DNA from: Tremella fuciformis
Lineage: Eukaryota > Basidiomycota > Tremellomycetes > Tremellales > Tremellaceae
Length of the DNA stretch: 64,000 bases
Assembly (NCBI GenBank): GCA_032768795.1
Contig: CP136493.1
Coordinates: 124,001 to 188,000, forward strand
Direction: 5' to 3'
The notes beneath the pieces are model-generated. The model was not told the DNA's origin, made no database searches, and was given only the letters and a program-made list of their open reading frames with translations. The position numbers and the translations under genes were made by a program. This document shows, one piece after another, positions 10,151 through 19,819 of the stretch (within the stretch, counting starts at the first letter, position 1; each line of letters opens with the position of its first letter).

Positions 10151-11438
10151 TGTTACGATCCGGTCACCGTTGCCACCCATACAGGCCCCCGACCGTCCGC
10201 CACCCGGATCGCAACACCCCAAGCTGGAATACCGGAAGGGTTCACTCTCCAAGCTGGAATCCCGGAAGGGTTCACTCTCCAAGATTGTCACGACGGACGT
10301 AGGGAGGGCACATGGAAGCCACGTGGGGAGACGGAGCTCGGACTCGTTGATTCAACGCATCACTCGCCGAGCTCACCGAGGGACGACGGATACTTAGGAA
10401 GACTGGGCGCGCGATACGTTCCGTAGTCTTCTCCCAATTGTTGTTCTCTGCAGACACGTAGACTGCCTGCTCCGTCCCGTCGCTTGGCTTGCCAGTGACA
10501 CCGAGTCCCCCGCCGAGTTCCCCGTCTACCTCCCTCAACTCGCTCGCGCTCGTCGAGTTCACCTTCCCGCTCGCCGAGTTCAGCGAGTCCCTCGCCGCAC
10601 CCCTCGCTCAACCCGTTCACCTCCTTGAGCTCAGCGAGTCCCTCGCCGAGCTCCTCGCTCACCTCCCCGAGCTCAGCGAGTCCCTCGCCGAGCTCCTCGC
10701 CCAACTCGCCCATATCTATCGACGTCAACGACCCCCACGCCGACCGTTCGGAGTACGTGCCCGCCGGGCTCTGGACAGAGAAGGCGGTCGTCGTGACAGT
10801 CAACGACCCCCACGCCGACCGTTCGGAGTACGTGCCCGCCGGGCCCTGGACAGAGAAGGCGGTCGTCGTGACAAAGATGGAACACTGGAAGGGTCTACCG
10901 CCAGGTGACGCCAGGTGGAATCAGGGAATGCCAGGTGACGCCAGGTGAAGTCAGGTGACGCCAGGTGACCCCGAGTGGAACTAGGAACCCAGGCCGGCCC
11001 GTACTGGCGCCAAGGTGGCACCAGCCCGGAGTCAGGTGGAGTGAGTGGCAACTCCAGGTGAAGGAGTTGCGCACACGGATTTGCCACCCAGCCCGTAGAC
11101 ATATATAAAGAGCCTACTTCTTGATCCTTCTCCCCAAGGATCAATCTATCGCAAGTTACACCTAGTCTTAGAGCCTTGCACCGAGCCTCCCTTCGCTCGC
11201 TTCGTCTTTACCTTTGCTCGCCACGACGCCTATCTCCGTGGGATCCTTCGAGCACTTCGACCATCGACATCCACACCGTGGCCTTCGTGGATTGTCGACC
11301 CTACTACGCCGTCCGACCAAGCCACAGGTTCAGTGGTTGTACCCCCTTCGCCTTTGGTGCAACCCGAGCTTGCCACATTACGACTACCGCCGTCTACTCG
11401 TCGCCGGACCTCAAGGCCGCCGGGTTCGAGTCGTAACA
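10151..11438 (+). repeat. Gypsy-1 3' LTR, interrupted
   Basis: Starts TGTTACGATCC at 10151 and ends TCGTAACA at 11438. It is split by solo LTR R1 at 10286-10873 with target duplication AAGAT. Without the insert it is 695 bp, the same length as the 5' LTR. Confidence 0.92.
10286..10873 (+). mobile_element. Solo LTR, family R (copy R1), with 3'-end duplication
   Basis: 588 bp starting TGTCACGACGG and ending GTCGTCGTGACA, flanked by AAGAT at 10281-10285 and 10874-10878. A relative lies at 19262-19782 (521 bp). The central part is a low-complexity tract of GAGCTCAGCGAGTCCCTCGCC-like repeats. The last 75 bp occur twice in tandem (10724-10798 and 10799-10873), so the terminal motif GTCGTCGTGACA appears twice; the other copy has it once. 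Confidence 0.88.
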
Positions 11439-11544
11439 CTTCGCAACAACTGAGGTACCCCATAAACCAGTGCTTGCGATCAACAACCGGGCAGAAGACC
11501 TGGCCCAATCTGTCTCCAGGGAAATTGGTGTTCGGGTGAGCGAT
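11439..11544 (+). pseudogene. MULE-1 transposase, C-terminal continuation
   Basis: After the CTTCG target duplication (11439-11443), the MULE-1 frame resumes in phase with 4278 and reads about 34 more codons (ATTEVPHKPVLAINNRAED...) before solo LTR Q2 cuts it at 11545. There is no recognised domain here. Its value is the frame continuity, which confirms that gypsy-1 landed in this gene. Confidence 0.75.
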
Positions 11545-11979
11545 TGTCACGATGCTGCGCTCTCCCGTTGGCAGAGGCCCTCTCGCACAATATCAGAGTC
11601 AAGAATAAAGGATAAAGGGGTAGAAACGAGGATGTCGAGGATGAATCCTCGTTGAGGTTGGATCCTCGTCGAGGTTGCAAGGTGGTCGAGGTAACAAGGT
11701 CGTCGAGGATACAGCGTGAGTGCGACCCAGCCACGCTGCGTGCCACGGAGAGAGTGAGATCATCAATGGTGATCCATGAGACTCAATCAGAGAGTGCTGA
11801 AGAACTACAACGGGCGCCCGGGGCATCCTATATGACTCTGCGCCTGCTTCCCGTCGTCGCGCGTTCATCCAACGTCTACTCCCTCGTCGAGGTTCTCCAG
11901 CCCAAGGTAGGTCACGTGTCGGCCACGTGAGGGGTGTCGGTCACGTGCGTAGGTCGTCGAGGGCGTGGCCATCGTGACA
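11545..11979 (-). mobile_element. Solo LTR, family Q (copy Q2)
   Basis: 435 bp in inverted orientation relative to Q1, with ends TGTCACGA and TCGTGACA. It ends the readable MULE-1 frame. The flanks GCGAT and GTTTG do not form a target duplication. Confidence 0.75.
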
Positions 11980-12116
11980 GTTTGTCTCATGCATTCTATT
12001 ATACGGTGCGGGCTTCGGGCGTAGTCGGAGTGGTCGGGACATTCGGGAGTGAGCTGTCAAAGCTAATGTCATTAGGAAAGCGGCCTAATGGGGAAGTCCG
12101 AGATAAGCTAATGGGA
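11980..12116. other. Unassigned stretch before the Tc1 remnant
   Basis: Holds repeated CTAATG/CATTAG hexamers (for example 12063-12076 and 12108-12119) that could be the decayed end of the neighbouring Tc1-like element. No convincing coding frame. Confidence 0.3.
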
Positions 12117-13195
12117 TTAGTGTAAGCCACATGGTTGCCACATGGTTTGTCTATCGTGTTCTTTTATTATAGTAGATTTGGCCCCTTGTAACTGTAACAA
12201 CATCTCTGTGGGTTGTAGCGATATGTATCTTTGCATTGTCCTCCAGGATCCTTGGTTCTCCTCGTTAGCCTCTCCAGCTGTTGTTGAAGTTTGTCCAGCA
12301 CCGCTTGAGCTTGCCTTTTGTGACCTTATCGCGATAGATGGCCGCTGCGACACCCTTCCTTCTCCCTTGACTGCCACTGGTGTCAATTTGGACCAGTTTT
12401 GGCCGTTCTCCATGCCATTTTACGTGCCATGACGCTCCCCAGAGCATGATACTGGCTCGTCGTCCAAGCAGTTTGGGCGCCAGACAATCTTCTAGCCATT
12501 CCTTCCCTTCCCTGCGCATCACATAGTGACCAAGGTCGCGTTGATCTTGAGCGACGCCTCATCCGCATAGATAGTCCTTCTCCAATCATCCAGGCCATCA
12601 GACCGGTGTCTGATAGCATGAAGGCGGTGTTGTATCCGAGACTTGTTGTTTAGGAATGGTGTGATGCGAGCACCTCGTCGTTTGAAGCCTAGGATCGCCA
12701 TGATGCGTCTCAGAGTTGCGAGAGAAAGGAGAAAGAGCGTAGCCACTTTCAAAAATGATGGATACAAGTTGAAGCCGTGTCACTCTACGATTCTTGAGAA
12801 TAATGCGCCGCATCCATCCTGGAAAGATCTTGTAGGGAGAAGCGTCAAGGGCGTCCCTGCCTGAAGGGTTGCCGATTGGTGTTGGTGCCAGTTTGGCGGA
12901 AAGTTTTTGACCAGGCGCGAGCCCGTTAGAACAGTTGTTCTCGCTGCTACTCGTCTGTAGGGCATTGTCAGCCCTGCTTGGACGATGTCTTGACGCTCCA
13001 GTCACGTTGAGCTGACAATGCAGTTGTACACCAAGATCCAATCCATCCTTGCTGATTGCAATCTGTGCTCTCCATTGACCAGCAGTGCAGCAGCTGACGC
13101 ACGACATTGTTCTCTTGATGAGGTGTCTCGCGCAAGAGTGCGGCCTTACAGGCGGTAGACAGCATTGTGACAATGTCGTATGCTCGTCTCTGCAC
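12117..13195 (-). pseudogene. Tc1/mariner-like transposase, frame-shifted remnant
   Basis: Minus-strand pieces in several frames line up in the order of a Tc1-type transposase. 12767-12519 gives ATLRRIMAILGFKRRGARIT, PFLNNKSRIQHRL and DDWRRTIYADEASLKIN, with the Asp of the first catalytic motif. 12522-12265 gives ASIMLWGASWHVKW and AIYRDKVTKGKL. Near 12250 EDNAKIH recalls the second-Asp EDN motif. At least two frameshifts separate them, and a clear third acidic motif is not seen. A cut-and-paste transposase in origin and non-functional now. The family call rests on motif order. Confidence 0.6.
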
Positions 13196-13384
13196 TCGCC
13201 GACTGCCTGCTTGGGAGTGTTACGAGTACTCGGTATGCATGGAAAAGTACAAGTCCGTTGTACGTTGTCACGCCCATCGGCGTGTGGTCATTTGTGTGGT
13301 CATCAGTTCTCCGCCCGGATACGCCGAGATTTTCTTGACCTCCTCGCTACCCCCTGACAATGACACAACGTACACGACGCTCAA

Positions 13385-13717
13385 TCACCCTGCGCCATTG
13401 ACGTCGCGCCCTTTTCTCTTCCCCCCGGTGAAGAACCCCTCTCGAGCAGCATCCCAAACTTGACAGACCCGCTCTCGGATGGTGATCAGGTCCCGTATCT
13501 GTTGCAGTGCCAACCTTCGAGACAGTTGAGACAGAGATCGAGGCGATGCGGATGCAGATGCGGATGCGGATGCCGATGCCGATGCGGAGGCAGTGAGGGC
13601 CGATAGGAAGGCCTTCCTGCTGACGAAACCGGTTTGTGTTTCGGCACGAGTGATGGCTAAGCGGAGGACGAGGATGGCAATGGGACCGCTGGACAGGTCG
13701 CCTGATCTCGGGGACAT
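13385..13717 (-). CDS. Hypothetical 110-aa protein or downstream exon of the gene at 15013-13868
   Basis: An open minus-strand frame starting MSPRSGDLSSGPIAILVLRLAI, with an (Ala-Ser)n run encoded by a GATGCG hexamer microsatellite (about 13544-13590), then a basic helix-rich end (LQQIRDLITIRERVCQVWDAAREG). Its start lies just after an AG (GTCAG before the ATG), so it might be an exon of the gene immediately upstream. I do not recognise it. The microsatellite makes chance coding possible. Confidence 0.35.
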   Translation of the reverse strand: MSPRSGDLSSGPIAILVLRLAITRAETQTGFVSRKAFLSALTASASASASASASASASPRSLSQLSRRLALQQIRDLITIRERVCQVWDAAREGFFTGGKRKGRDVNGAG

Positions 13718-13867
13718 CTGACGATGAGTACTCTGTCGCTTCTATGGTTTGGAGGGTCGAGAGGCGCGAACCAGTGATATAGTCTTGACGGACCATCCCT
13801 CCGTCCCCGCCCAAGGCGAATCTTCGGATACGGATGGGTCGAGCTCCCTCAAGCGGGCTATCAGAGC

Positions 13868-15013
13868 CTAAGGGGTCAGCCTTCCCCTCGCTCCGCTTCG
13901 CTGGGACCAAGCCTCAAGGCTCACCGGCTCGATGGACGGCAGTCCAGGGGAGTGATGAGCGTGTATGGCCGCTGTCCTTGTACGTGGATCGCAGCTGACG
14001 ACCCACCAATCCCAGCCTGCTGCTTCGCTCTCTTTATCCGGCGCCTCCTGGCTGTCGAGACGCAAAGCGCCGAAGCAAACGACAATGATCTCTGCTCGTC
14101 CCCCGCCCCCGTCCCCCGACGTGGACGTGGACGTGGACCCGTTGCCGTTGCCGTTGCGGTACGCCTGGCAGAATTCAGCCCATACATCCCCCTGGATCCC
14201 CATCCCAGCATCCGTTCCCGTTCCTCCTGACCCTCCTGACAGTACGCACACCGGTGCGACCACAATCCTCGGTCGTTCGGCGTCCAAAGGTCGCCGAGCA
14301 GTAGTGGCCATGTCAATGTGCGATCCGCCCACGTTGTACGCTTCGCTGTCCGAGACTGTCTGAACGCAAAGCTGCATCAGGTCCGGGTGATACGATATGG
14401 TGTCATCGCCGCCGTCGCCGGAATGGATGGGCGCTTGGTGTCGCAGACATGACGACTTGACTTGCTCGATGACTTTGTTGAGCTCTGCGAGACCGGAGAG
14501 AAGGAACGTGGGGCTGAGCGTGACGGTGCCCAAGGATAGATGGGGTAGGGCGTGCGGGTTGTCGAGATGGGTATGGGAATGGGTACGGGGATGGGCATGA
14601 TCGATAGCTCTGACCCAAGTATCTACCGCTTTGCTCGACCTTGCAAGCAAGTCCAAGGGCATCGCCGTCGCCGTCTCTTGGCTCAGAGGGGTCGGAATCA
14701 GACGCCAGAGCAGCGGCGCAAGAGGGACCACAGCCTTCCAAGCATCCACCACCTCGTTGGACCCCAAGTCTATCGACGACGAAGCCAAGATGACCAGATC
14801 GCCTATTGGTCCACGTCTATTGAACAGCTGAGGATCCGCTCTGAGAGCTGTGAGTGTACTTGATAATGCTCGCTTCTGCTCTTCGAGTGGGAGGATGTAT
14901 TGACGGTGGAGGTCGAACAGGGCGGCGGACAGGTCGGCGGTGTCTGTCTCTGTCGCTGTATCTGTATCTGTACGTTTTCGTTTGGCGCCTCCCACTGCCA
15001 TGACCATTGCCAT
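13868..15013 (-). CDS. Hypothetical protein, 381 aa (head-to-head with 15190-16326)
   Basis: A single open frame with no recognised family. The first ATG gives MAMVMAVGGAKRKRTDTD, including a basic KRKR that could act as a nuclear signal, then an acidic Thr/Asp run. A helix-rich N-terminal third (PLEEQKRALSSTLTALRADP) is followed by a hydrophobic middle and a Gly/Ser-rich insert before a C-terminal beta-like segment (WDWWVVSCDPRTRTAAIHAH). No transposon motif, repeat copy or stop is seen, so it looks like a host gene. Its ATG lies 176 bp from the likely start of the divergent neighbour. A downstream intron joining 13717-13385 is possible. Confidence 0.6.
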   Translation of the reverse strand: MAMVMAVGGAKRKRTDTDTATETDTADLSAALFDLHRQYILPLEEQKRALSSTLTALRADPQLFNRRGPIGDLVILASSSIDLGSNEVVDAWKAVVPLAPLLWRLIPTPLSQETATAMPLDLLARSSKAVDTWVRAIDHAHPRTHSHTHLDNPHALPHLSLGTVTLSPTFLLSGLAELNKVIEQVKSSCLRHQAPIHSGDGGDDTISYHPDLMQLCVQTVSDSEAYNVGGSHIDMATTARRPLDAERPRIVVAPVCVLSGGSGGTGTDAGMGIQGDVWAEFCQAYRNGNGNGSTSTSTSGDGGGGRAEIIVVCFGALRLDSQEAPDKESEAAGWDWWVVSCDPRTRTAAIHAHHSPGLPSIEPVSLEAWSQRSGARGRLTP

Positions 15014-15189
15014 TGGGGACTTTGTGGATAAAACAAGACAGACACAAGACTGAAGACTACTCTTATGACGTCGATCTGAAAACCTAACCTTACCTAGAGT
15101 GACGTGAATAGGCGTGCGCTCAGATGGAAGGAAGGCTCCCTCCGATGATGGTCATGATGATGGTGTTGAGCACATGTTATACATTGACA
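15014..15189. promoter_or_regulatory. Shared intergenic region of a divergent gene pair
   Basis: 176 bp between the two predicted start codons. It must hold both promoters if both genes are real. No clear TATA box is visible. Confidence 0.4.
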
Positions 15190-16326
15190 ATGACAGACCC
15201 TCTCGGTCCTCTCGAGGGCATAATAACATGGCGCAACACCATCCTGGCCGAGATACAATCACACAAGGCCGATATCCCATCCATCATCGGCACTCGTCTC
15301 TCCGACTCTCTCGACCCGGACTCGTCTCTGACAAGCCAGGAGGCGCTGTTCGTCCTTGCTGACCAGACACACTCGGCCGTCCATGCGAGACGGGCATGGG
15401 AGGTCTTGAGGCCCTTGGCCAACCAAACCGCCCTGGCCGTGGACCCCGTATTATCTGTCGACAACTCTCAAGAGCAAAATCAAGATCAAGATCAAGATCT
15501 GCTTCGTCAGTCAGATCTGCTTCGTCAGTCTTACGCCCAGTGGATCGAGGATATGGACACTTCGGAGATGCATCTATCTCGGCGGGAACAACAGATATCT
15601 CGACAGGGCGCCGACACCGGACACTGCTTGGACGAAGCGGCATCCTGGATCCCACCAGAGATCGTGGGCATGACCCAAACCGAAGCAGAAGCCGAGATGG
15701 GCCAGACGACGACGATACAACGAGTCGTCAAGAGCGTCTTGGACGGTATCGACTCGACTCTGCCTTCGCTCTCTTCTTCATCTTGTTCTTCTACGGGCAA
15801 CTCACTCCCACTTCCACTACACGTCTACCCTGCCGATCTCGTCCACCTGCTCCTCATTGCCATACAGCACGGCCAATCGATGTCGACGGCGCGAATGTAT
15901 CGAGTGCCCGTACTCGTCACGTTCGACCAGGATCACAATGTGAGACTGGTCAACGACCCGCTGCCCGACACTCTCAGCGTAGCCGGAACCAGCACCATCG
16001 TCGGATGTGCACGCCTCACTGCTCTGCTTCCCCCATCACCAGCCCGACCAGACAACCGGAAGAGAAAGCAGCACCAACCTCCCATCCCTGACCCCCTTCG
16101 AACCACAAGCTCGAACGGCGACCCAGCCGGCATCTGGTGTGCGTTCGATATCTGCATCGAGACGAAAGAGGCACATGTCTACAGCTACGAAGTAGAAAAG
16201 GGTCAAGCGTCGACGCAGCAAATGGTTGCCCAAGCTCAGAGGCCAAGGCCAAGAGGAAGGGGTCTGGCATCAGAGGGACTGCTGGAGAAGGTTATCCCCT
16301 CCATCGCCATTGGGTCCGCGCGCTGA
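15190..16326 (+). CDS. Hypothetical protein, about 378 aa (head-to-head with 15013-13868)
   Basis: Open from an upstream ATG at 15124. The ATG at 15190 (MTDPLGPLEGIITW) is preferred because the 22 residues before it are Met-rich and unlike the rest. An N-terminal helical region is followed by a Gln/Asp run (QEQNQDQDQD), a helical middle (YPADLVHLLLIAI), a basic NRKRKQ, and a C-terminal beta-like segment (GIWCAFDICIETKEAHVYSYE). The last part loosely resembles the C-terminal segment of the divergent neighbour, which may mean a shared origin. No family recognised, no transposon features, and no second copy in the window. Confidence 0.6.
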   Translation: MTDPLGPLEGIITWRNTILAEIQSHKADIPSIIGTRLSDSLDPDSSLTSQEALFVLADQTHSAVHARRAWEVLRPLANQTALAVDPVLSVDNSQEQNQDQDQDLLRQSDLLRQSYAQWIEDMDTSEMHLSRREQQISRQGADTGHCLDEAASWIPPEIVGMTQTEAEAEMGQTTTIQRVVKSVLDGIDSTLPSLSSSSCSSTGNSLPLPLHVYPADLVHLLLIAIQHGQSMSTARMYRVPVLVTFDQDHNVRLVNDPLPDTLSVAGTSTIVGCARLTALLPPSPARPDNRKRKQHQPPIPDPLRTTSSNGDPAGIWCAFDICIETKEAHVYSYEVEKGQASTQQMVAQAQRPRPRGRGLASEGLLEKVIPSIAIGSAR

Positions 16327-17277
16327 GCCGAACCCAATAGGTATTACAACGGATCGTCGCGCACTTGATACCCCATCATCTATCTGACACATCTTTGTCC
16401 CTCCCGCTGGATTGGACATACGCCGCGAGAAACCTAGTCGGTTTTCTTTGTCACCGTTCGATACGGCAGTGGCTGATGGTAGTTCTCCATAGACCCCGGG
16501 ACGCTACACAAACTATCCAAATCGATAAAAGACGACAGTATCACATCAGCATGGACTGGCGCTCTGGCTCTTCACGTTGTTTATTCTCACTTTCAACCAC
16601 ACGGGGCGTCGATCCTCGCGAGTCGAACCGGCTCGTCGATCGGCTTCGACTCGCAGCCGACACCATTAAAGGCGAGCTTCCTCTTTCAAACTCAGACGAT
16701 GCAGTTGAGGTTACTGGCAGAAAGACGACTCGCACTGCGTCGGATATTCCATGCCATGCTCGCTGGTCGGGTGCTGGTCTTGCCTGCTGCTGCTGCTCCT
16801 GCTGTTGCTGTTGGTGCAGACATGCCAGACCGGGCGGAGAGCGGGTCGGGCCAGTCACATCTGGAAATCATCTGAACATCCATCAACGCCATGCATGTCT
16901 GATCGTAACAAGCCTTCACATCCCGGACACAATGGTCATTGTTGTGGTCATATGGGACGCGGGCAGATTACGTACGTTCATCCGGCCCATCATTTGTGTG
17001 GTCACTTTGCACCATACGTGGCAATCACCTGGGCGTGGGCCTTATCACCGTGACCCACGTGAACATAACAGCTTGAATATGCCCCCCTCCCTCGAGTTTC
17101 TCTACAGTACAAGTACTTGAGTACCTGTCATTGTCATCTTCATCATCCTGCTTTTCAGCCAATCCTGATCACTTGCAGCCAAGGAAAATTGAGGGGAAGG
17201 GTTCCCTGTCGTCTGACGTGATTAGCCAGCAACAAGAAAGACTTGTTGTCAACTACCATAAAGACCACGACCGAGCG
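16327..17277. other. Region without a confident gene
   Basis: Opposing open frames overlap here. One on the minus strand (16858-16541, 105 codons) has a poly-Gln run from a CTG/CAG-type microsatellite near 16785-16825 and an Arg/Ser-rich tail (ASRSRSTSRFDSRGSTPRVVE) that looks somewhat protein-like. The plus-strand frame across the same bases is rich in rare, Cys-heavy sequence and is probably a shadow. I do not call a gene. The TTGTGTGGTCA motif near 16993 also occurs near 13290. Confidence 0.3.
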
Positions 17278-17640
17278 TGTCACAACGGCCACGCCCTCCA
17301 TGTGACCGACTACTCTCACGTGGCCAACATGTGACCTACCCAGGTCTCACGATGCTGCGCTCTCCCATTGGCAGCGGCCCTCTCGCACAATATCAGAGTC
17401 AGGAATAAAGGATAAAGGGGTAGAAACGAGGATGTCGAGGTTGGATCCTCGTTGAGGTTACAAGGTTGTCGAGGTAACAAGGTCATCGATGATACAGTGT
17501 GAGTGCGACTCAGCCACGCTGTGTGCCACGGGGAGAGTGAGATCGTCAATGGTGACCATGAGACTCAATCAGAGAGTGCTGAAGAACTACGACGGGCACC
17601 CAGGGCATCCTATATGACTCTGCGCCTGCTTCCCGTCGTG
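17278..17640. mobile_element. Rearranged family Q LTR (copy Q3, internal inversion)
   Basis: 17278-17344 is the first 67 bp of family Q in plus orientation. 17345-17640 is the remainder in inverted orientation, starting TCTCACGATG where Q has TGTCACGATG. The copy ends at CTTCCCGTCG and lacks about 70 bp seen in full copies. The arrangement implies an inversion inside one LTR, or two truncated copies placed back to back. Confidence 0.6.
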
Positions 17641-18194
17641 TCACAAATGACACCGAAGCAGCACCAAGACCGAGCAGAACCAAGCGAAAGGAACATGAGT
17701 CAAGCAACTCGTCGGCGCTCACCGAAGCTTGCCGCGAGACCAACCCACGCAAAATTACTGCATTTGTCGGACAAAGGGGATACATCTCGCATAGCTAAGA
17801 CTCACCGTCACCGCAGCCCCCTCGTCGACAGCAAGGAGCTCTCCAGAGCTCGCCGCGCTTGCCATGCTCGCCAAGCTTGCCGTGGAAGAACAATAGGCCT
17901 CCTCGATGCTTACTCAGCGAGTTTGCCGGATGCGGCAAACTCGACAAAGGGAAACGAGAGAGCGATGAGCTCGACATGGATGAGCCAAGACCTCGTTGAG
18001 CTTGCGGAGACAGAGTCACAGAGATGATGGACGGGCCGTAGGATACAAATGGCTCGCAGAGCCCTCATATATCTCCAGTACTCTCGCAATTGAGTTGCAT
18101 GGGACTTACTCCCTCACTTACTGTGTCTCGCTCCGTCCCGCTGCTAAGGTCTAGCACTTGTCGGCTCCCCTTGCCTTGTCTCGCCTTGCCTAGC
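17641..18194. other. Unassigned, LTR-like stretch
   Basis: It starts with the short palindrome TGTCACAAATGACA and has a TATA-like TCATATATC near 18066, followed by C/T-rich sequence, which resembles LTR promoter structure. There is no second copy in the window, no matching end and no target duplication, so it is not called as an element. A plus-strand open frame to 18027 begins inside Q3 and is probably meaningless. Confidence 0.3.
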
Positions 18195-18629
18195 TGTCAC
18201 AACGGCCACGCCCTCAACGACCGACGCACGTGGCCGACACCTCTCACGTGCCCGACACATGACCTACCTTGGGCTGGAGAACCTCGACGAGGGAGTAGAC
18301 GTTGAATGAACGCGCGACGATGGGAGGCAGGCGCAGAGTCATATAGGATGCCCCGGGCGCCCGTCGTAGTTCTTCAGCACTCTCTGATTGAGTCTCATGG
18401 ATCATCATTGACGATCTCACTCTCTCCGTGGCACGCAGCGTGGCTGAGTCGCACTCACGCTGTATCCTCGACGACCTTGTTACCTCGACGACCTTGTAAC
18501 CTCGACGAGGATCCAACCTCGACGAGGATCCATCCTTGACATCCTCGTTTCTACCCCTTTATCCTTTATTCTTGACTCTGATATTGTGTGAGAGGGCCTC
18601 TTCCAACGGGAGAGCGCAGCATTGTGACA
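18195..18629 (+). mobile_element. Solo LTR, family Q (copy Q4)
   Basis: 435 bp, with ends TGTCACAA and TTGTGACA. Same orientation and CCTCGACGAGG cluster as Q1. Flanks CTAGC and CTGAA are not a target duplication. Confidence 0.75.
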
Positions 18630-18756
18630 CTGAAGCTGCACGCTCTGCGCGAGCAACTGCTGCACAGACGGCTGATCACCCAGCGGTTGGGCCATGTTGG
18701 TCGAGGCGGCTCTCAGTCGAGTATCCACCGGTAGTTGTAGGTTTGTGGGTAGATGT
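18630..18756 (-). pseudogene. Possible 5' end of a minus-strand gypsy element (leader and gag start)
   Basis: On the minus strand, sequence starting at 18763 reads TCGTAACA, like the end of the gypsy-1 LTR, then a leader, then an ATG at 18695 opening MAQPLGDQPSVQQLLAQ, which resembles a Gag N-terminus. Solo LTR Q4 cuts it at 18629. The presumed LTR would begin at TGTTACGACCGAG (18757 on the plus strand) and run to the right, but I could not fix its other end. Tentative. Confidence 0.35.
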
Positions 18757-19139
18757 GTTACGACCGAGACCCAGGGGGTGACAAGCCCTGTGTCCAGTGG
18801 ACGACAAAGACTGATAACGTAGTGAAGTCGCAAAGGTGGACGGACGATGATGATAGGTTCGACTCTTTACGTAAGTGCGCCAGAGCGCAAGTCACCTAGA
18901 CGCAGATTGTGAGGGTAACTTATGATAATTCATCGACGAAGAAGGCTCCTACGTACTCAGAGGGGGGGGGGGGTATATATCCTCCTTTGTCTCTCCAATT
19001 TGGCACCCAGCTGCTTACTAAGCAGTTTTCCTGTATCCAATATAAGGTGGAGGCTTTGTACGCATTTGCCACTCACTTGGATAAATAACCGACAACTGCT
19101 GAGTAAGCAGGTGGAGGCTTACAAATCACTTAGGAGCAT
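18757..19139. other. LTR-like sequence, incomplete
   Basis: Starts TGTTACGACCGAG. It contains a run of 12 G and a TATATAT box (about 18962-18978, reading leftward as GGATATATAC) and two similar blocks with GTGGAGGCTT and GCTTACTAAGCAG/GAGTAAGCAG. Probably part of a minus-strand gypsy LTR that continues after the solo LTR at 19140-21212. Confidence 0.35.
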
Positions 19140-19182
19140 TGTCATGACCAACCAAGCCAGCAACCAGCCAAAACAGCCTGTG

Positions 19183-19261
19183 CGCTCCGTGCGCTCCAAG
19201 TGCGGTCCTGTGCGCCCCATGTGCGGTCATGTGCGGTCCACTGTGCGGTCCTGTGCGCTCC
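19183..19261 (+). repeat. GTGCG(C/G)TCC short tandem repeats
   Basis: About eight degenerate 10-bp-scale units of TGTGCGCTCC/TGTGCGGTCC, resuming for two units at 19790-19805 after R2. R2 therefore inserted into this array. Confidence 0.7.
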
Positions 19262-19782
19262 TGTCACGACGGACGTAGGGAGAGCACATGGAAGCCACGT
19301 GGAGAGACGGAGCTCGGACTCGTTGATTCAACGCATCACTCGCCGAGCTCACCGAGGGACGGCGGATACTTAGGAAGACTGGGCGCGCGATACGTTCCGT
19401 AGTCTTCTCCCAATTGTTGTTCTCTGCAGACACGTAGACTGCCTGCTCCGTCCCGTCGTTGGCCTACCAGCGACACCAAGTCCTCCGCCGAGTCCCTCGT
19501 CCATCTCCCTCAACTCGCTCCCGCTTGCCGAGTTCTCCCTCCCGCTCACCAAGTTCAGCGAGTCCCTCGCCGCACCCCTCGCTCAACCCGTTCACCTCCT
19601 CGAGCTCAGCGAGTCCCTCGCCGAGTTTCTTGCCCACCTCATTCATCTCTTCGAGCTCAGCGAGTCCCTTGCCGAGCCCTTTGCCCCACTCGCCCACATC
19701 TGTCGACGTCAACGAGCCCCACGCCGACCATTCGGTGTACGTGCCCGCCGGGCCCTGGACAGAGAAGGTGGTCGTCGTGACA
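19262..19782 (+). mobile_element. Solo LTR, family R (copy R2)
   Basis: 521 bp, TGTCACGACGG...GTCGTCGTGACA, related to R1. Flanks GCTCC (19257-19261) and GTTCC (19783-19787) look like a target duplication with one substitution. Confidence 0.75.
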
Positions 19783-19819
19783 GTTCCTCTGTGCGCTCCT
19801 GTGCTCTCCCATCTGTAAC

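Larger units (their letters stand above)
4279..11438 (+). mobile_element. Gypsy-1: Ty3/gypsy chromovirus, complete but mutated
   Basis: LTR retrotransposon with target duplication CTTCG at 4274-4278 and 11439-11443, inserted into MULE-1. Order: 5' LTR (695 bp), self-priming primer site, gag, pol (protease, reverse transcriptase, RNase H, integrase, chromodomain), a 536-bp non-coding tail, a purine-rich tract ending GGGGGG at about 10141-10146, and the 3' LTR. The 3' LTR was later entered by a 588-bp solo LTR. The two LTRs, both 695 bp without that insert, differ by one base that I could find (TCG to TTG near 11214), so insertion was recent. Two stops and a frameshift in pol make it non-autonomous. 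Confidence 0.93.

Noticed and set aside
10360..10803. Minus-strand open frame of 147 codons in solo LTR R1 (and a similar one in R2) rich in LGEGLAELGEV repeats
   Set aside because: It comes from a low-complexity GAGCTCAGCGAG tract inside an LTR. Repeats of length divisible by three keep many frames open by chance.
13544..13590. CRISPR-like or regulatory repeat at the GATGCG run
   Set aside because: It is a simple hexamer microsatellite with no spacers. No CRISPR array is expected or seen in this eukaryotic sequence.
16365..17120. 251-codon plus-strand frame as a gene
   Set aside because: It has a Cys-rich run from a CTG-type microsatellite and no domain, and a more protein-like frame opposes it. 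It is probably a chance frame.
17641..18194. A further solo LTR starting TGTCACAAATGACA
   Set aside because: No second copy, no matching 3' end and no target duplication could be found.
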